In this document: positions 11,455-21,148 of the stretch, one piece after another
How the letters are laid out: each line of letters starts with the position of its first letter
How positions within the stretch are numbered: the stretch's first letter is position 1
DNA from: G039954875 sp039954875
Lineage (GTDB): Bacteria; Bacteroidota; Bacteroidia; Flavobacteriales; Blattabacteriaceae
Reading direction: 5' to 3'
NCBI GenBank assembly: GCA_039954875.1
Contig: CP157202.1
Coordinates: forward strand, 124,001 to 188,000
DNA: 64,000 nucleotides
Program-made: the position numbers and the translations under genes
The notes under the pieces: generated by a model
What the model was told of the DNA's origin: nothing
What the model saw: the letters and a program-made list of their open reading frames with translations, nothing else
Databases searched by the model: none

Positions 11455-11967
11455 TTAGAACGGTATAAGCATTTTGGCTTGCTGAAAATATAACATAGCT
11501 TTGGCGTATAAAGAGGTGTTTAGAGTGGTAACTTTTTCAAAAAGAACAGAGTCTATCAAAAGTTGGGATGATATCACATCGAATTTTTTGTTGATTTCAT
11601 GGAACAAAAACACACTTACCGATATAAAAAGTAAGGATTTCAGCAGACCGAAGGCTGCACCTAGAATTCTATTAAGTTGGTACATGAATGTGAACCTTAA
11701 GCCCCATTCTATAGATTTTCTAAGGATATATACTGCTGCTACGATCATAAGAAAGGAGATGGCAAAGGAAGCAGCGGTCAGGTGTTTTTTATTAATTAGT
11801 TGACATTGGCCGAGCTGTGTCGAGACCAATGTAGAAAATCGCATGCTACCGTAAAGTCCAAAAATCAAAGTTACAATAGACGCCAATTGTTGGAGCAAGC
11901 CCATACGATAACCTCGATATGATCCCATCAACAAATAAATGGTAATCAGTGTATCGATCCAGTTCAT
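11455..11967 (-). CDS. CvpA family membrane protein
   Basis: A 170-residue protein with four hydrophobic segments (about residues 5-17, 25-50, 62-86 and 100-125), beginning with the family hallmark N-terminus MNWIDTLITIYLLMGSYRGY: an acidic residue in the first helix, then the G-x-x-x-G/R-G turn typical of CvpA. CvpA proteins act at the inner membrane in envelope homeostasis and, in E. coli, colicin V export. The ATG at 11967 gives the expected length. It is divergent from the next gene at 12019 with 51 bases between them, so the two promoters must lie in that gap. The pseudogene downstream on the same strand begins immediately after the stop, so the pair was probably one operon. Confidence 0.85.
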   Translation of the reverse strand: MNWIDTLITIYLLMGSYRGYRMGLLQQLASIVTLIFGLYGSMRFSTLVSTQLGQCQLINKKHLTAASFAISFLMIVAAVYILRKSIEWGLRFTFMYQLNRILGAAFGLLKSLLFISVSVFLFHEINKKFDVISSQLLIDSVLFEKVTTLNTSLYAKAMLYFQQAKMLIPF

Positions 11968-12018
11968 TTTATTTTAAGTCGTTTTCCATACCAATCAAAC
12001 AATCCCTATTTTTGTCCC

Positions 12019-12420
12019 ATGGTGAGGAAATCTCTCGAGGCTCTTAAATGGGATGCTGTGATCGCGCATTTGACAGCGCAGTTTTCTCCGGAAGAGAAAA
12101 TTCATTTGAATGGTATATTGTTTCTCATCGGTGTGCAAGAATTGGGCAAAGGTCCTAAAAAATTCAAGAAGGATGATAAGATAAATATCATGCACATTGC
12201 TATATGTCGTCTGTTAGAGCCCTTTGACTACTATGTTTTCAAGGGTAGGGATGTAGATGGTTGGCCACACTATGAATTGAAAGAGTCCTTACCTGCATTG
12301 AGACCTGGCGAACAATCTATCTTGATCAAGAAGGCGATCATCCGTTATTTTAATGATGAGCTTATCCTCGATGATACCTTTCGGTGCTTAGAGCAAGAGG
12401 AACAAGTTTTCTATATATGA
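12019..12420 (+). CDS. conserved hypothetical protein upstream of pheS
   Basis: A soluble 133-residue protein of unknown function that I recall only as a conserved Bacteroidota hypothetical. It has no signal peptide or membrane segment. Recognisable conserved-looking parts are LNGILFLIGVQELG (residues 34-47), NIMHIAICRLLEPF (57-70) and GWPHYELKESLP (79-90). Its stop overlaps the pheS start (ATGA at 12417-12420), so the two genes are translationally coupled and probably function or are regulated together. The ATG at 12019 is followed by a continuous frame with no disruption, and its intactness among decayed neighbours supports a real gene. Confidence 0.75.
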   Translation: MVRKSLEALKWDAVIAHLTAQFSPEEKIHLNGILFLIGVQELGKGPKKFKKDDKINIMHIAICRLLEPFDYYVFKGRDVDGWPHYELKESLPALRPGEQSILIKKAIIRYFNDELILDDTFRCLEQEEQVFYI

Positions 12421-13436
12421 TAGAAAATATCAATCAATTGCGCAAGGAGATTGAGGCTTTTCAGGCGAAAAGCCATCAGGAGATCGAGGCTTTTAGGATC
12501 AAATATTTGGGGAAGAAAGGCCTCTTGGCTGCTTTGTTTGAAGATTTTAAAAGTGTGGCAGTTGAGGAAAAAAAAAGTATTGGTCAGACCATCAATACCT
12601 TGAAAAGTGACATTCGTAACAAGATCGATCATTCCAAAAGTCAGTTGTCAAAGAAGGATGTGTATGCCTCATTTCATCAAGATCTCACTAGGCCTGGGGA
12701 CTTGTCCGAGATAGGATCCCGTCATCCGATCTCCATCGTTAAGAACCGTATCGTGGATATTTTTAGCCGTATCGGCTTCACTACGATTGAGGGGCCGGAG
12801 ATCGAAGACGATTGGCACAATTTTACTGCTTTGAATCTGCCTGCTCATCACCCAGCACGAGATATGCAAGACACTTTTTTTATTGATAAAGATCCGGATA
12901 TCTTGCTTCGTACACATGCCTCATCGATGCAGATACGTCATATGGAAGCACATCGGCCGCCTATGCGTATCCTATCGTCAGGGAAAGTGTATCGTAATGA
13001 GGCTATTTCGGCCCGGTCGCATTGTATGTTTCATCAGATTGAAGGTTTGTATGTAGATAAAGAAGTTTCGTTTGCCGATCTTAAGCAAACCATTCAGTAT
13101 TTTATTACATCACTCTTTAGTAAGTCGCAAATCCGTTTACGGCCTTCTTATTTTCCATTCACTGAGCCTAGTGCAGAGGTAGATGTCTACTGGGGGTTGG
13201 GGACTGAGACCGATCATCGTATTACCAAAGGTACTGGTTGGCTTGAGATTATGGGTTGTGGAATGGTAGACCCTCAAGTCTTACAAAATGTCGGTATAGA
13301 TCCTGAGGCGTTTTCCGGCTTTGCCTTTGGGATGGGTATTGAGCGTATTGCGCTTTTACTCTATCATATCGATGATATCCGACTCTACTTTGAAAATGAT
13401 TTCCGTTTTTTGAAGCAATTTCAAAATGCCTTTTGA
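12417..13436 (+). CDS. pheS: phenylalanine-tRNA ligase alpha subunit
   Basis: The catalytic subunit of phenylalanyl-tRNA synthetase, charging tRNA-Phe with phenylalanine as an alpha2-beta2 complex with PheT. The N-terminal coiled coil (about residues 1-85) precedes the class II aminoacyl-tRNA synthetase core. Motif 2 is visible as VYRNEAISARSHCMFHQIEG and motif 3 as GFAFGMGIERIALL near the C-terminus. From the ATG at 12417 the protein has 339 residues, the normal size. An upstream in-frame start at 12384 would add 11 residues inside the preceding gene, and I reject it because the ATGA overlap gives the family N-terminus. pheT is not in this window, as is usual in Bacteroidota where the two genes are separate. 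Confidence 0.96.
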   Translation: MIENINQLRKEIEAFQAKSHQEIEAFRIKYLGKKGLLAALFEDFKSVAVEEKKSIGQTINTLKSDIRNKIDHSKSQLSKKDVYASFHQDLTRPGDLSEIGSRHPISIVKNRIVDIFSRIGFTTIEGPEIEDDWHNFTALNLPAHHPARDMQDTFFIDKDPDILLRTHASSMQIRHMEAHRPPMRILSSGKVYRNEAISARSHCMFHQIEGLYVDKEVSFADLKQTIQYFITSLFSKSQIRLRPSYFPFTEPSAEVDVYWGLGTETDHRITKGTGWLEIMGCGMVDPQVLQNVGIDPEAFSGFAFGMGIERIALLLYHIDDIRLYFENDFRFLKQFQNAF

Positions 13437-13599
13437 AGGGGTGGTACTATTGTTTAAAGATTGTTTTTTTTGTTGTTTTCTGAAGAGCACCCAGGCAAGG
13501 TCTGAGTTTCTTGCGGTGGATCATCTAGAGTGTGGGGAGAGTTGTCCTATTATGAGCCCCCCTCACAGGTCTATTTCCCCACCAGGTTTTCATTCAGGT

Positions 13600-14108
13600 A
13601 TTTGATTTATAACTCTTTTCAATTGACTTTTGGTATTGTCGCCCCAAGAATGTACTGTGCTCTTTTTCTCTAAGGCGAGGGTACATGTCTTACCTGTGAT
13701 GACGGTAAAGATCTCTATTTCTGGTGAAAATACATGAAATGGCGTTGTTTTTTTATCTTAATCTGAAATCGATAAGTAATGTAAGATATCTTCACTGTCT
13801 AGAATATAAATAAAATTAGTGCCTGCTGTAATGGAGGATATTTTTACTACTTTTGTAAAGCCTATTTTTTCTGGGATTTCAGCTGGATGGTCTGCATCTA
13901 CAGCTCTTCCTAGTTGATTATGGGTGTTATCTCCCCTCAAGGGTAGGGTGTTCGATTTTAGTCTAAAGCATAATTTGTAATTTCCATCTACGACCAATTG
14001 TTTGATACCGTCTAGGAAACATACTATCCCGATTTTATTTGTGACATAACAAAGTCTTTCAGTTGCTTCGTTGAAAAATAATGTACCCTTTACTGGGGCA
14101 GGTAACAC
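13600..14108 (-). pseudogene. RCC1-repeat protein fragment
   Basis: The minus strand holds an open stretch of 116 codons (14108-13758) plus in-frame continuation past a stop to about 13600. It contains repeated units with the RCC1 beta-propeller signature: RGDNTHNQLGR near 13940, TAGTNFIYILDSEDILH near 13830-13780, and, after the stop, VITGKTCTLALEKKS followed by VHSWGDNTKSQ near 13690-13625. At least three blades can be seen. A full RCC1 propeller has seven, no signal peptide or proper N-terminus is present, and there is an internal stop, so this is a fragment of a larger, probably secreted or surface protein. Confidence 0.6.
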
Positions 14109-14516
14109 TATATACTATATTGATTACTAGGTATTTATTGTATATAAACATCAAGGAGTGTAGCCCCTATATCCAATGCACCTTGAGCTTATGTTTATGG
14201 CTACTTAACCCTAAATGGTTATTTAGGTAAACAATATTATTAACATTATATAAACAATTATATATTATTTTTAAAATAAAGATAATGATGTATTCATTAA
14301 TATTAATTTTTATTTTTAAATAGGAGTAGAAATTATGGGTTATATTCTGATATAAAGTGTGTGTTGTATTAATAATGATCGTAATAATAAAAGCTTTAAA
14401 GAAATTTAATTTGAAATGATGTTAGTAGGGTATACTATTTAATGACGCCGTGATGAAATCTTATTCACGATTCGATTGAAGCAGTGACTTGTGTGTAGGG
14501 AAGGGGGGAATTGTGC
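14109..14516. other. AT-rich intergenic region with one perfect hairpin
   Basis: No coding sequence is visible. A perfect 7-bp hairpin (CCTAAAT, four-base loop, ATTTAGG) lies at 14210-14227. The rest is A/T-rich with poly-T and poly-A runs and no recognisable element. Confidence 0.45.
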
Positions 14517-15278
14517 TTATTTGTCTGTGTGTCTTAGTAGTCGTTGTCTGAGCGCTTCGTATAGGATCATTCCGCAGGCTACCGAGACGTTTAGCGAGCT
14601 GATGTCTCCGTACATAGGCAGCTTGAGTTTTTGATCAGACAAGCGCAGACAGTCGACAGATAGACCGTCTTGTTCACTGCCTAAAATAATGGCAGTTGGT
14701 ATGGTGAAGTCTTCTGTATATGTGAAGTGTTCGGCTTTTTCTGTGGCGGCTAAAATACGGATGCCAGAAGTTTTTAAAAATTCGTAGGATTTTTTCAAAT
14801 CATTTTCTTTACAAATCGGTACTTTAAATAGAGCTCCGGCAGAGGCTTTTATCGTATCGGCACTGATGGGTGCTGCATGTTTCATTGGGATGATCACTGC
14901 ATCTACGCCTGTACATGCTGCTGTACGTACTATGGCACCGAAGTTACCTACGTCGGTGATGCGGTCTAAGATGAGTAGGAGTGGAATTTTTCCTTGTTCG
15001 TAGAGGGAGGGGAGCAAGTCTCTGATCCGGTGGAAATCTATTGGAGAGAGAAAGGCAAATACTCCTTGATGGTTTTTTCGTGTTAGATGGTTAAGTCTTT
15101 CTGTAGGCACCCAGTGTATCGGGATGTTATGTTTTTTGACCAGCTTTAGGATTTCCTGATAATTAGGCCCTCGGAGGCCTTTTTGTACGAAAAGTTTGTC
15201 AATGGTCTTCCCGGATCGAATGGCTTCTATCAACGGATGAACTCCGTAGATGGAGCTTGTATTTTTTTTGAAGATCAT
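14517..15278 (-). CDS. rlmB: 23S rRNA (guanosine-2'-O-)-methyltransferase RlmB / SpoU-family TrmH
   Basis: A SAM-dependent SpoU (SPOUT) RNA 2'-O-methyltransferase, most like RlmB, which methylates G2251 in the peptidyl-transferase region of 23S rRNA. An N-terminal substrate-binding domain (about residues 8-85, beginning YGVHPLIEAI) precedes the knotted catalytic domain. The three SpoU motifs are present: motif 1 DRITDVGNFGAIVRTA near 105-120, motif 2 AIILGSEQDGLS near 192-203, and motif 3 LPMYGDISSLNVSVACGMIL near 217-236, which carry the catalytic arginine, the SAM-binding glutamate and the asparagine/serine pair. Length 253 is standard. The start at 15278 gives the expected N-terminus IYGVHPLIEAI within a dozen residues. 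Confidence 0.92.
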   Translation of the reverse strand: MIFKKNTSSIYGVHPLIEAIRSGKTIDKLFVQKGLRGPNYQEILKLVKKHNIPIHWVPTERLNHLTRKNHQGVFAFLSPIDFHRIRDLLPSLYEQGKIPLLLILDRITDVGNFGAIVRTAACTGVDAVIIPMKHAAPISADTIKASAGALFKVPICKENDLKKSYEFLKTSGIRILAATEKAEHFTYTEDFTIPTAIILGSEQDGLSVDCLRLSDQKLKLPMYGDISSLNVSVACGMILYEALRQRLLRHTDK

Positions 15279-15501
15279 CGAGTGATATTTCTGGTCTAAA
15301 AGTAGGTATTTTTTGCCAAAATGGTAGATATTTTTGACTAGCGAGCTTTTGTATTTTAAATATTATTGGGTATAAAAGGATTGGAAAAAAGGGAAGCGAA
15401 TGGCTTAGATTATTGCTGTGATACAAGAATGGAAGAAGAATAACATTTTTGGTCCTACGGCTTTCACCGCTTATGGCCTTTTGGCTCAGTCTGGTAGCCA
15501 T

Positions 15502-15961
15502 TTGACTGATTCCTCAAACACCTTTCTTATGAGGCTTATAAGACCAATGCATTAACTGCCGGTTGATATCTGGTTATGTGGTGACTTTTAATTTTGTGTA
15601 TATTTTTGGCACTTTACGGTTGAATCGTACACTATAACTGATTTTTTTATATTGACTCTTTTATTTTTATTATTGGTTTTTGACGACTTCACTGGTAGTG
15701 TTATATTGAAAACATTGGCTGGGTACGAAGGGATATTTTGTAGATTGTCTATTTTTTATAACTGTATAGCTCAGGTGCTCAATGAGATTTATGGTAAGAC
15801 CGTGTTATATTTGGGGTGATCACTTAGCTTAAATGTTTAATTAATTTTTGTAAGCCTTTTTGTGTAAAACTTAAATTAATATCATATAATCCCATAAATA
15901 AATTATTTTATTAAAAAATAAGATAAGATTTTTTTATCACAGTAAAATAAAAATTAAACTT
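15502..15961. other. intergenic region without recognised feature
   Basis: AT-rich sequence between rlmB and the SatP remnant. No coding-like stretch, RNA gene or repeat was recognised. Confidence 0.4.
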
Positions 15962-16480
15962 ATGGACACTACCACTATGAGGGATAGTACCTCTAATCCT
16001 ATATTTTTAGGATTATTGGGCCTTGCTATGACTCTCATTTTATTCAGTTTTTAAACGATTATTTTTTATAAATTTAATGTCATGGTCATTGGTATAGGTA
16101 TTTTTATGGAAAGTATTGCCCAGTTCATCACTGGCATCCAGTTGTGGAAAAAGTGACATTTGATGCGGTGGTTTTTATCGCCTACGGATTGTTTTGGCTT
16201 ATCTCGGTAAGCACATGGTTGACCGCATTGAAATATCGTAAACTTAAGGCTATTGGTCTTGTACTAGGATCTTATTTATTCTTTTAGAAGATTTTTACTT
16301 TGTGCATGTTTTTTGGAAACTTTTGCTCTCCCCGTATTGTGCAATTTATCTTCCTCTGATTAATCATTTTACACCTCCTATTGGTTATAATTTTTTATAT
16401 ATATGCTTTATATGAAAAAAATAGCCGATTATGAAGTAATATTAGCCAGTATATTTACTATTTACTGCTATGTATATTAA
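15962..16480 (+). pseudogene. acetate uptake transporter (SatP/YaaH, GPR1/FUN34 family), frameshifted
   Basis: From an ATG at 15962 the frame reads MDTTTMRDSTSNPIFLGLLG, which is the family N-terminus ending in the NPxPLGLLGF-type motif; a TAA follows after 30 codons at 16052. Beyond it the other frames supply the remaining helices: MVIGIGIFMESIAQFITGIQ (16081-16140), VVFIAYGLFWLISVSTW (16170-16220), and a KIFTLCMFFGN segment near 16290-16320. These match the order of transmembrane segments in SatP-type acetate/succinate symporters. The gene has at least three disruptions and cannot make a transporter. It fits the loss of the acyl-CoA synthetase near 7 kb. Confidence 0.68.
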
Positions 16481-16559
16481 ACAATCAATGAAATATGTGA
16501 TATAGTGGTATTGCTTTTGGGATGAAGGTTAGTATGATTACTATTCCCCAAAGGGATTA

Positions 16560-17482
16560 TCAAAATTCCATTAAATGGGTCACTTCATAGACGAGTAGTG
16601 AGATTGTAAACAAGGCAATCAAAGTGCTCAGCACTAAGGTAAATGTTAACTTCCGGATAAACACCTAATTCGTTGGCCATGGTGACCATATTGATGGCTA
16701 TAGGATTAAGTGGCCATTAGATTGATAAGAAATGATTGTTCTCGGTTTAGATCGAAAAAAAATTAATGCAATATAGAGGGCTGCTAATGGATAGATGAGA
16801 TGTTTCCAAACCAAGGCGGTGCATCTAAATTTCCAGTCTAGCCTCAACTGAGAAAAACGAGAAAGCGTCAAGCCCATGACCATTATGCCTAATACATTAT
16901 AGCCCCCCTTTGAAGTTTTCCAAACTTTGAGGCTAATACATTGTGGAGTTATTCTAATAAATTTCATCAATAGGGCTAGTGTCATGACGTACAGTATCGG
17001 CATACAAATGATAATTTGTAAGCTATATTTTGAATTGTATTTGCCTGAAAAGGTTTAGGTAAAAACCATAAGAGTATTCATACAAATTCATTCCTGTGAT
17101 GATGAAAATATCCGTGACTACGCTTTCCCCATCAAACAATTCTATAACCAAGGGTAGGCCTAAGTAGCCCGTATTGTTAGTAAACATATCAAATCTTAAG
17201 AGGTGAGTCCTTGGTATCCTTCTATAAGGTATTCGCCAGACGAAAGGCCAATTAAGCCGTTCATGATGCCAAAGGAAAAGGCGCAAGCCACCAGAGAAAA
17301 ATATGGATAGCTAATTGATCTGAAGATTTTATGATTAGCATAAAGATCGTAAAGGTAGTAATCACATAGAGCAATAGCGCGGCTATATCTTTTGAATGAA
17401 TTTTTGAGTTTTTACCCATAAAAAATCACAATATTGCGATTCCGATCAAGAAGATCACCTTTAAACAAACTGCTTCAATCAT
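16560..17482 (-). pseudogene. AEC-family (auxin efflux carrier-like) permease, frameshifted
   Basis: Minus-strand reading from an ATG at 17482 gives an N-terminal helix (MIEAVCLKVIFLIGIAIL), then an early stop. A long block at 17190-17023 contains TNNTGYLGLPLVIELFDGES, the AEC signature, and a C-terminal half (17003-16698) reads IMVMGLTLSRFSQLRLDWKF, followed in another frame by NMVTMANELGVYPEV and a final helix ending at a TGA at 16560. Several frameshifts divide it. AEC proteins are secondary carriers of malate, malonate and other small acids in bacteria; the substrate cannot be inferred. Confidence 0.7.
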
Positions 17483-17750
17483 TATTTTTATAGGACTAGA
17501 TGGTCAAAAGCATAGAATTTTATGCATTTTGTTTTTTAAACCTTCTCGATAGGTATTGTGCTGTCTTATGTTATGGTTTATGAGGGTGAAATTCCATGAG
17601 AAAAGTAGCTATAGCTGATAGTGATATTTTTTAAATTGCACCCGCAAAAACAGTACTTTATGTCCTATGAAGTGATTAATCTTGGGCCATCAAAGAAGGA
17701 TCATTGATCTGATAAAAGGGATCGCGAGTAAGAAAAATCTAAGGCTTCAT

Positions 17751-18545
17751 ATGCAACAATATCTCGACCTCATTCAAACCGTCTTGGATCAAGGCATACG
17801 AAAGAAAGACCGTACGGGTACCGGTACTCGAAGTATTTTTGGTCACCAGATGCGTTTCGATCTGCAAGAGAGTTTTCCACTGTTGACAACGAAAAAGTTG
17901 CATTTACGCTCGATAATCTATGAGTTGCTTTGGTTTCTCAAAGGCACTACCAACATTGCGTATTTGAAAGAAAATAAAGTCTCGATCTGGGATGAATGGA
18001 TTGATGAAAATGGGGAGTTGGGCCCTATTTATGGTTTTCAGTGGCGCAGCTGGCCTACAACTGATGGCGAGTATGTTGATCAAATCAGTCGATTGATCGA
18101 ACAGATACGAAAGGATCCTGATTCGCGCCGTCTAATTGTCTCGGCTTGGAATGTGGGCATGATAGATCAAATGGCCTTACCGCCTTGTCATGTACTATTT
18201 CAATTTTATGTGGCTGAGGGGAAGCTTTCCCTACAGCTTTATCAACGGAGTGCAGACCTTTTTTTAGGGGTGCCTTTCAATATAGCTTCCTATGCGTTGT
18301 TGCTTATGATGATGACTCAGGTGGTAGGTCTCAATCCAGGCGAATTTATCCATACCTTGGGTGATGTACACATTTACGACAATCATATCGAGCAGTTGCA
18401 GTTGCAGTTGACCCGGCATCCAAGGCCTTTACCTAAGATGGCCTTAAATCCGGAGGTGGTAAATCTTTTTGATTTCCGATTTGAAGATTTTACATTGAAA
18501 GATTATGATCCTCATCCTCATATCAAAGGGTCCGTAGCTGTATGA
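17751..18545 (+). CDS. thyA: thymidylate synthase
   Basis: Converts dUMP to dTMP with methylene-tetrahydrofolate as methyl donor and reductant, leaving dihydrofolate that FolA (4 kb downstream) recycles. From the ATG at 17751 the protein has 264 residues, the same as E. coli ThyA. The catalytic cysteine falls at residue 146 in MALPPCHVLFQFY, and the dUMP-binding RRLIVSAWN (near 126-134), QRSADLFLGVPFNIASYALL (~165-184) and HIYDNHIEQ blocks are intact. An upstream alternative TTG at 17682 would add 23 unlike residues, and I reject it. The gene is undisturbed although its flanks are decayed, as expected for an essential enzyme. Confidence 0.97.
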   Translation: MQQYLDLIQTVLDQGIRKKDRTGTGTRSIFGHQMRFDLQESFPLLTTKKLHLRSIIYELLWFLKGTTNIAYLKENKVSIWDEWIDENGELGPIYGFQWRSWPTTDGEYVDQISRLIEQIRKDPDSRRLIVSAWNVGMIDQMALPPCHVLFQFYVAEGKLSLQLYQRSADLFLGVPFNIASYALLLMMMTQVVGLNPGEFIHTLGDVHIYDNHIEQLQLQLTRHPRPLPKMALNPEVVNLFDFRFEDFTLKDYDPHPHIKGSVAV

Positions 18546-18573
18546 AGATGATTTTTTTTTAAAAAAATAACTT

Positions 18574-21070
18574 ATGAAAAAGTTTTTATTTTTAGTCTTG
18601 ACCCTTTATGGCCTAATTTTTTTTTCAAATGTTCAAAATCAGAAGGGAGCTGTTTCATTAAAGGTATAGGTATATCATCCCACCCCTTGGATTTGCTTAA
18701 AAAACAGCTCTATGGTGAGGGATGGGTCACTTTACATTCCCATTTATCCCACGGATGTACTTACACTAGATGTCAAGGCTATGTTGATCCACCAGATGAA
18801 GTTAGTTATTGTCCAAAGTCAATCTCCTTTGAAATATGATTATGATGGAAGATGGTTGAAAATCCGTATGGATAGGAAATATGCAAAAGACGAGAAGTAT
18901 ACCCTATATATATCGTATGCAGCCCACCCGGAGAAGGTGACATAATAGGGCGGTAGATCGATAAAGAAGGCTAAAGGTTATTATTTAGTTAATCCCACAC
19001 ACAGGAAAAGATTCTCAAAAACCTACCCAGGTCTAGACCCAAGGTGAAACTGTGAGTCCAACAGCGTTTGGTTTCTTCATCTACAGACTCAATCAAAAGA
19101 CTACTCAGGAAGAGATATATGTTACCGTGCCGGAGTGTTTTGTTACCTTGTACAATAGTCTTTTGATTAAATAAAAAATGTTGATAGCAGTCGTACGGAC
19201 TATTGGAAAATGAATCTTCTGCATTTGCCCTATCTCTTCTTCATAGATGTATGGGGAATATGCTTTTGTGAAAAACCAATGGGAGGATGTCCTCTTCACT
19301 GCTATCTAGAGAAAAAGTATGAGCCTTATGCCAAGGGCCTATTTGGTAGTACCCCCGATATGATGTTTTTTTTCTCAAAAATTACTGGGGTGAAATATCC
19401 TTGGCCTAAATATGATCAAATCGTTGTGCATGATTTTATTAGCCATGTTGTAAAAAATACTACTGATGTGGTTCATAATGAAAATTTTCATCAAACTATT
19501 GGTCAACTTGTCGATGGCAATGGTTGGGAAGAGGTCATTGCCCATGAATTGTTTTACCATTGGTTTGGTGATCTTGTCACTACTGATAGTTGGGGTAATC
19601 TCATGCTCAACAAATCTTTTGCCAGTTATACTCTGTACTTATGGAACTAATACAAATATGGTAAGTAAGGATCATGTAGGATTCTATCGCTTCTCTGACT
19701 CGATGAAATACTTTTGATCCAATTATTATGATAAGGATTTGGCCTGTTTCCGATATAAAACTAATGAAGACTTTTTTGACTATGTTTCCTATAGCAAAGG
19801 GTGGGTAATCCCACACATGTTGCTAAAATATCTCGGAGATTGCGCTTTTTTTGGGATGAAAAAGCACTTTATTGATCATTGATTTGGTACGGTTGAGGTT
19901 CACCGATGGCGGATGGTTCTAGAGGTCGTTAGTGGTAAAGACCTTAACTGGTTTTTCAATCAATGGTATTTCGGGCATGGGCATCCTAAGCTCAAATTTA
20001 GTCACAACTACGATGATCAACAGAAGAAGGTATCGGTCAAGATCGTACAGAGTTAGCAAACGCCTCTATTTGAGTTCCTGTATATTATAGATGTCTATCA
20101 AGAATATGGTAGTAAAAAACGCTACGATGTATGGGTGAAAAAGCAAAGGAAAAACTATTTTTCCTTTTCCTCTCCGATAGCCCCCAGATTGATCCATCCT
20201 GATCCGGATCGTATCTTCCTTACTCAGGTAAAAGACGAAAAGACTTCGGATGACTATATCCTTCTCCATGACTGTGCACTTGGATATTTAGATCGCTTTA
20301 TGGCTATATCGAAGGCGGCTACGGTACAAGTGAACCACCTTAATGCTGTTGTTTTTACTGATCAAGGACTTATGGTGGCTTTAGGTATTAGTTTTACAAT
20401 CATTGGATTTGAATGATCCTGAGATACGAAAGAGGGCTTTTTTGATTTTGATTAAGCGTGCTCACAACGATCCTAAGACTTTGGTACGGGATTGGGTACT
20501 CTCTAAACTGACACTGCTCAAGGATAAGCAAAAATATCAACTGCTTTGTGAAAAGGGGTGAAGAGTCTCTCTCATTTTATCGTCAGTATCTCGTTGAGTG
20601 CTTTGCTCGAGATCGATCCGTGAAAGGTTTTTGAATGCTATATCAGGCTGCAAGAGTAAGATATTACGTCTGGACCATTGGAGGAATAGTCCTTTTAGAT
20701 ATTTTTACCCGAAAGGGAGATGGAAAAAACTTACTCTTTGTGGTGGATCGTATTGCCAATCATCATCCTAAAATTTTTAGGAAAGATTCTATCCATCAGA
20801 GGTGTTTGAATGAAGGTTTTCAATGGGTATAATCTCTAGAAATGATATATATTGTACCCAAAGATTTGTCGATGGCATCTTGGCTTTATTTCAAACGTAT
20901 AAAGAGATGTCTTCTGACATCAAGGAGTTTGTGTTACCTATCCTCCAAGAGGTATTGATTGCCGAGCAAAAGTTGCCTTAAGATCAGCCGGAAGTGCACG
21001 CCTAGCTAGATTATATCAAGCAAGCTATAAGGTTAGTTCAAAATGTGATAGACCTTGCTTGTAAGCTAGT
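18574..21070 (+). pseudogene. M1-family metallo-aminopeptidase, many frameshifts and lost zinc ligand
   Basis: A former secreted zinc aminopeptidase of the M1 family (aminopeptidase N-like, Bacteroidota type with C-terminal HEAT-like part). The ATG at 18574 opens a signal-peptide-like stretch (MKKFLFLVLTLYGLIFF) that stops at 18666. Later frames show YLVNPTHRKRFSK (near 18985), an open block 19210-19650 with MFFFSKITGVKYPWPKYDQI, VVHNENFHQTIGQLVDGNGW and the metal site, then SYSKGWVIP-like sequence near 19790, LNWFFNQWYFGHGHPKL (19945-19995) and C-terminal repeats to about 21070. The metal site reads HELFYHWFGD: relatives have HELFHQWFGD, so the second zinc histidine is a tyrosine (codon TAC at 19555-19557). 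More than six disruptions are visible. Confidence 0.85.
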
Positions 21071-21148
21071 TTTAAAGCTTATTGAAAACAAGTTATAAAT
21101 TAGCAGCTATTTACAATATTGAAAGTGAGTTTATAAAATTATTACAAT

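Noticed and set aside
15199..15501. 100-codon minus-strand frame overlapping the start of rlmB
   Set aside because: Its 3' part shares bases with the real rlmB start in another frame, and the product has no recognisable features.
17682..17750. Upstream TTG start for thyA
   Set aside because: It would add 23 residues with no counterpart in the family; the ATG at 17751 gives the E. coli length and C146.
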